Below are positions 63,677 through 64,000 of a stretch of DNA of 64,000 nucleotides, piece by piece; the stretch's first letter is position 1, and each line of letters begins with the position of its first letter. The position numbers and the translations under genes were made by a program. The notes under the pieces were generated by a model. The model had not been told where the DNA came from. It made no database searches and saw only the letters and a program-made list of their open reading frames with translations. Location: NCBI RefSeq assembly GCF_027596085.1, contig NC_072453.1, positions 6,939,448 through 7,003,447 of the forward strand, written 5' to 3'. Source of the stretch: Anoplopoma fimbria. Its lineage: Eukaryota; Chordata; Actinopteri; Perciformes; Anoplopomatidae.

Positions 63677-64000
63677 GACAAAGACGCAGTGCAAGAGTAG
63701 ATCATCCATGGGTCAGTGGAAGCTAGAAGCGGTGTTTTTCCTTGCGGTGGACACACATCAATTTCAAGGAAATTGCTCGCCCCATTATTGGAAAGTGTTA
63801 CCGGAATGTCAATTAAGGGGGAAGTTTTTAACCTCGCACCACACAAATAAACAGTGCACCCCGCTCCCCCCTTATTAAAGGCGGTGTCAGCGCAGACAGA
63901 GAGTCTGGAGGGGGTAGAGGGTAGGGAAGGAGGGATGGCGGGAGGTAGAGGTTGAGGAAGGGAGGCCCGGCGAAAGGGAGAAGAGGGAGACAGGAGATTT

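Overview
The window is nuclear DNA of a ray-finned (teleost) fish, probably a percomorph-type genome. It has very frequent long (CA)n/(TG)n microsatellites, a short Tc1-like element whose terminal repeats are of a kind common in fish, a broken ZBED5-like hAT transposase, 5'-truncated fish LINE tails, and introns flanked by canonical GT/AG signals. There are no bacterial-type operons, and I recognised no tRNA, rRNA or CRISPR array.

The only gene I can support lies on the minus strand. It is the 5' part of an ankfn1-type gene (ankyrin repeat and fibronectin type III domain protein; the family of Drosophila wide awake and mouse Nmf9/mWAKE). Three exons are firm (14198-14320, 489-708 and 1-205), a 41-nt microexon is likely (29557-29597), and an upstream exon is plausible (33080-33199). 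Reading phases match at every junction: phase 0 after 33080, AA|G after 29557, TG|G after 14198, phase 0 after 489. The protein begins with a basic, serine-rich, apparently unstructured N-terminal segment and enters the ankyrin repeats in the exon cut by the left window edge. The fibronectin domain and the rest of the gene lie beyond that edge.

Layout from left to right: 1-708, two exons and a 283-bp intron. 709-14197, a 13.5-kb intron with many CA arrays and the Tc1-like MITE at 6084-6307. 14198-14320, an exon. 14321-29556, a 15.2-kb intron holding LINE fragments, a repeat carrying a perfect oestrogen-response-element palindrome (16641-16655), an old repeat at 18866-19285 and a ZBED5-like transposase fossil (about 24690-25790). 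29557-29597, the microexon. 33080-33199, the candidate 5' exon, with an X-box-like site about 185 bp upstream. 33200-64000, no gene that I can support: upstream intergenic DNA or a further long 5' intron, rich in dinucleotide arrays with several stretches that resemble conserved non-coding elements.

I found no convincing new multi-gene system. The items most worth a second look are the ATG-less upstream exon, the ERE/DR1 sites inside a repeat, the facing TG/CA array pairs that could fold back on themselves, and the candidate regulatory blocks.
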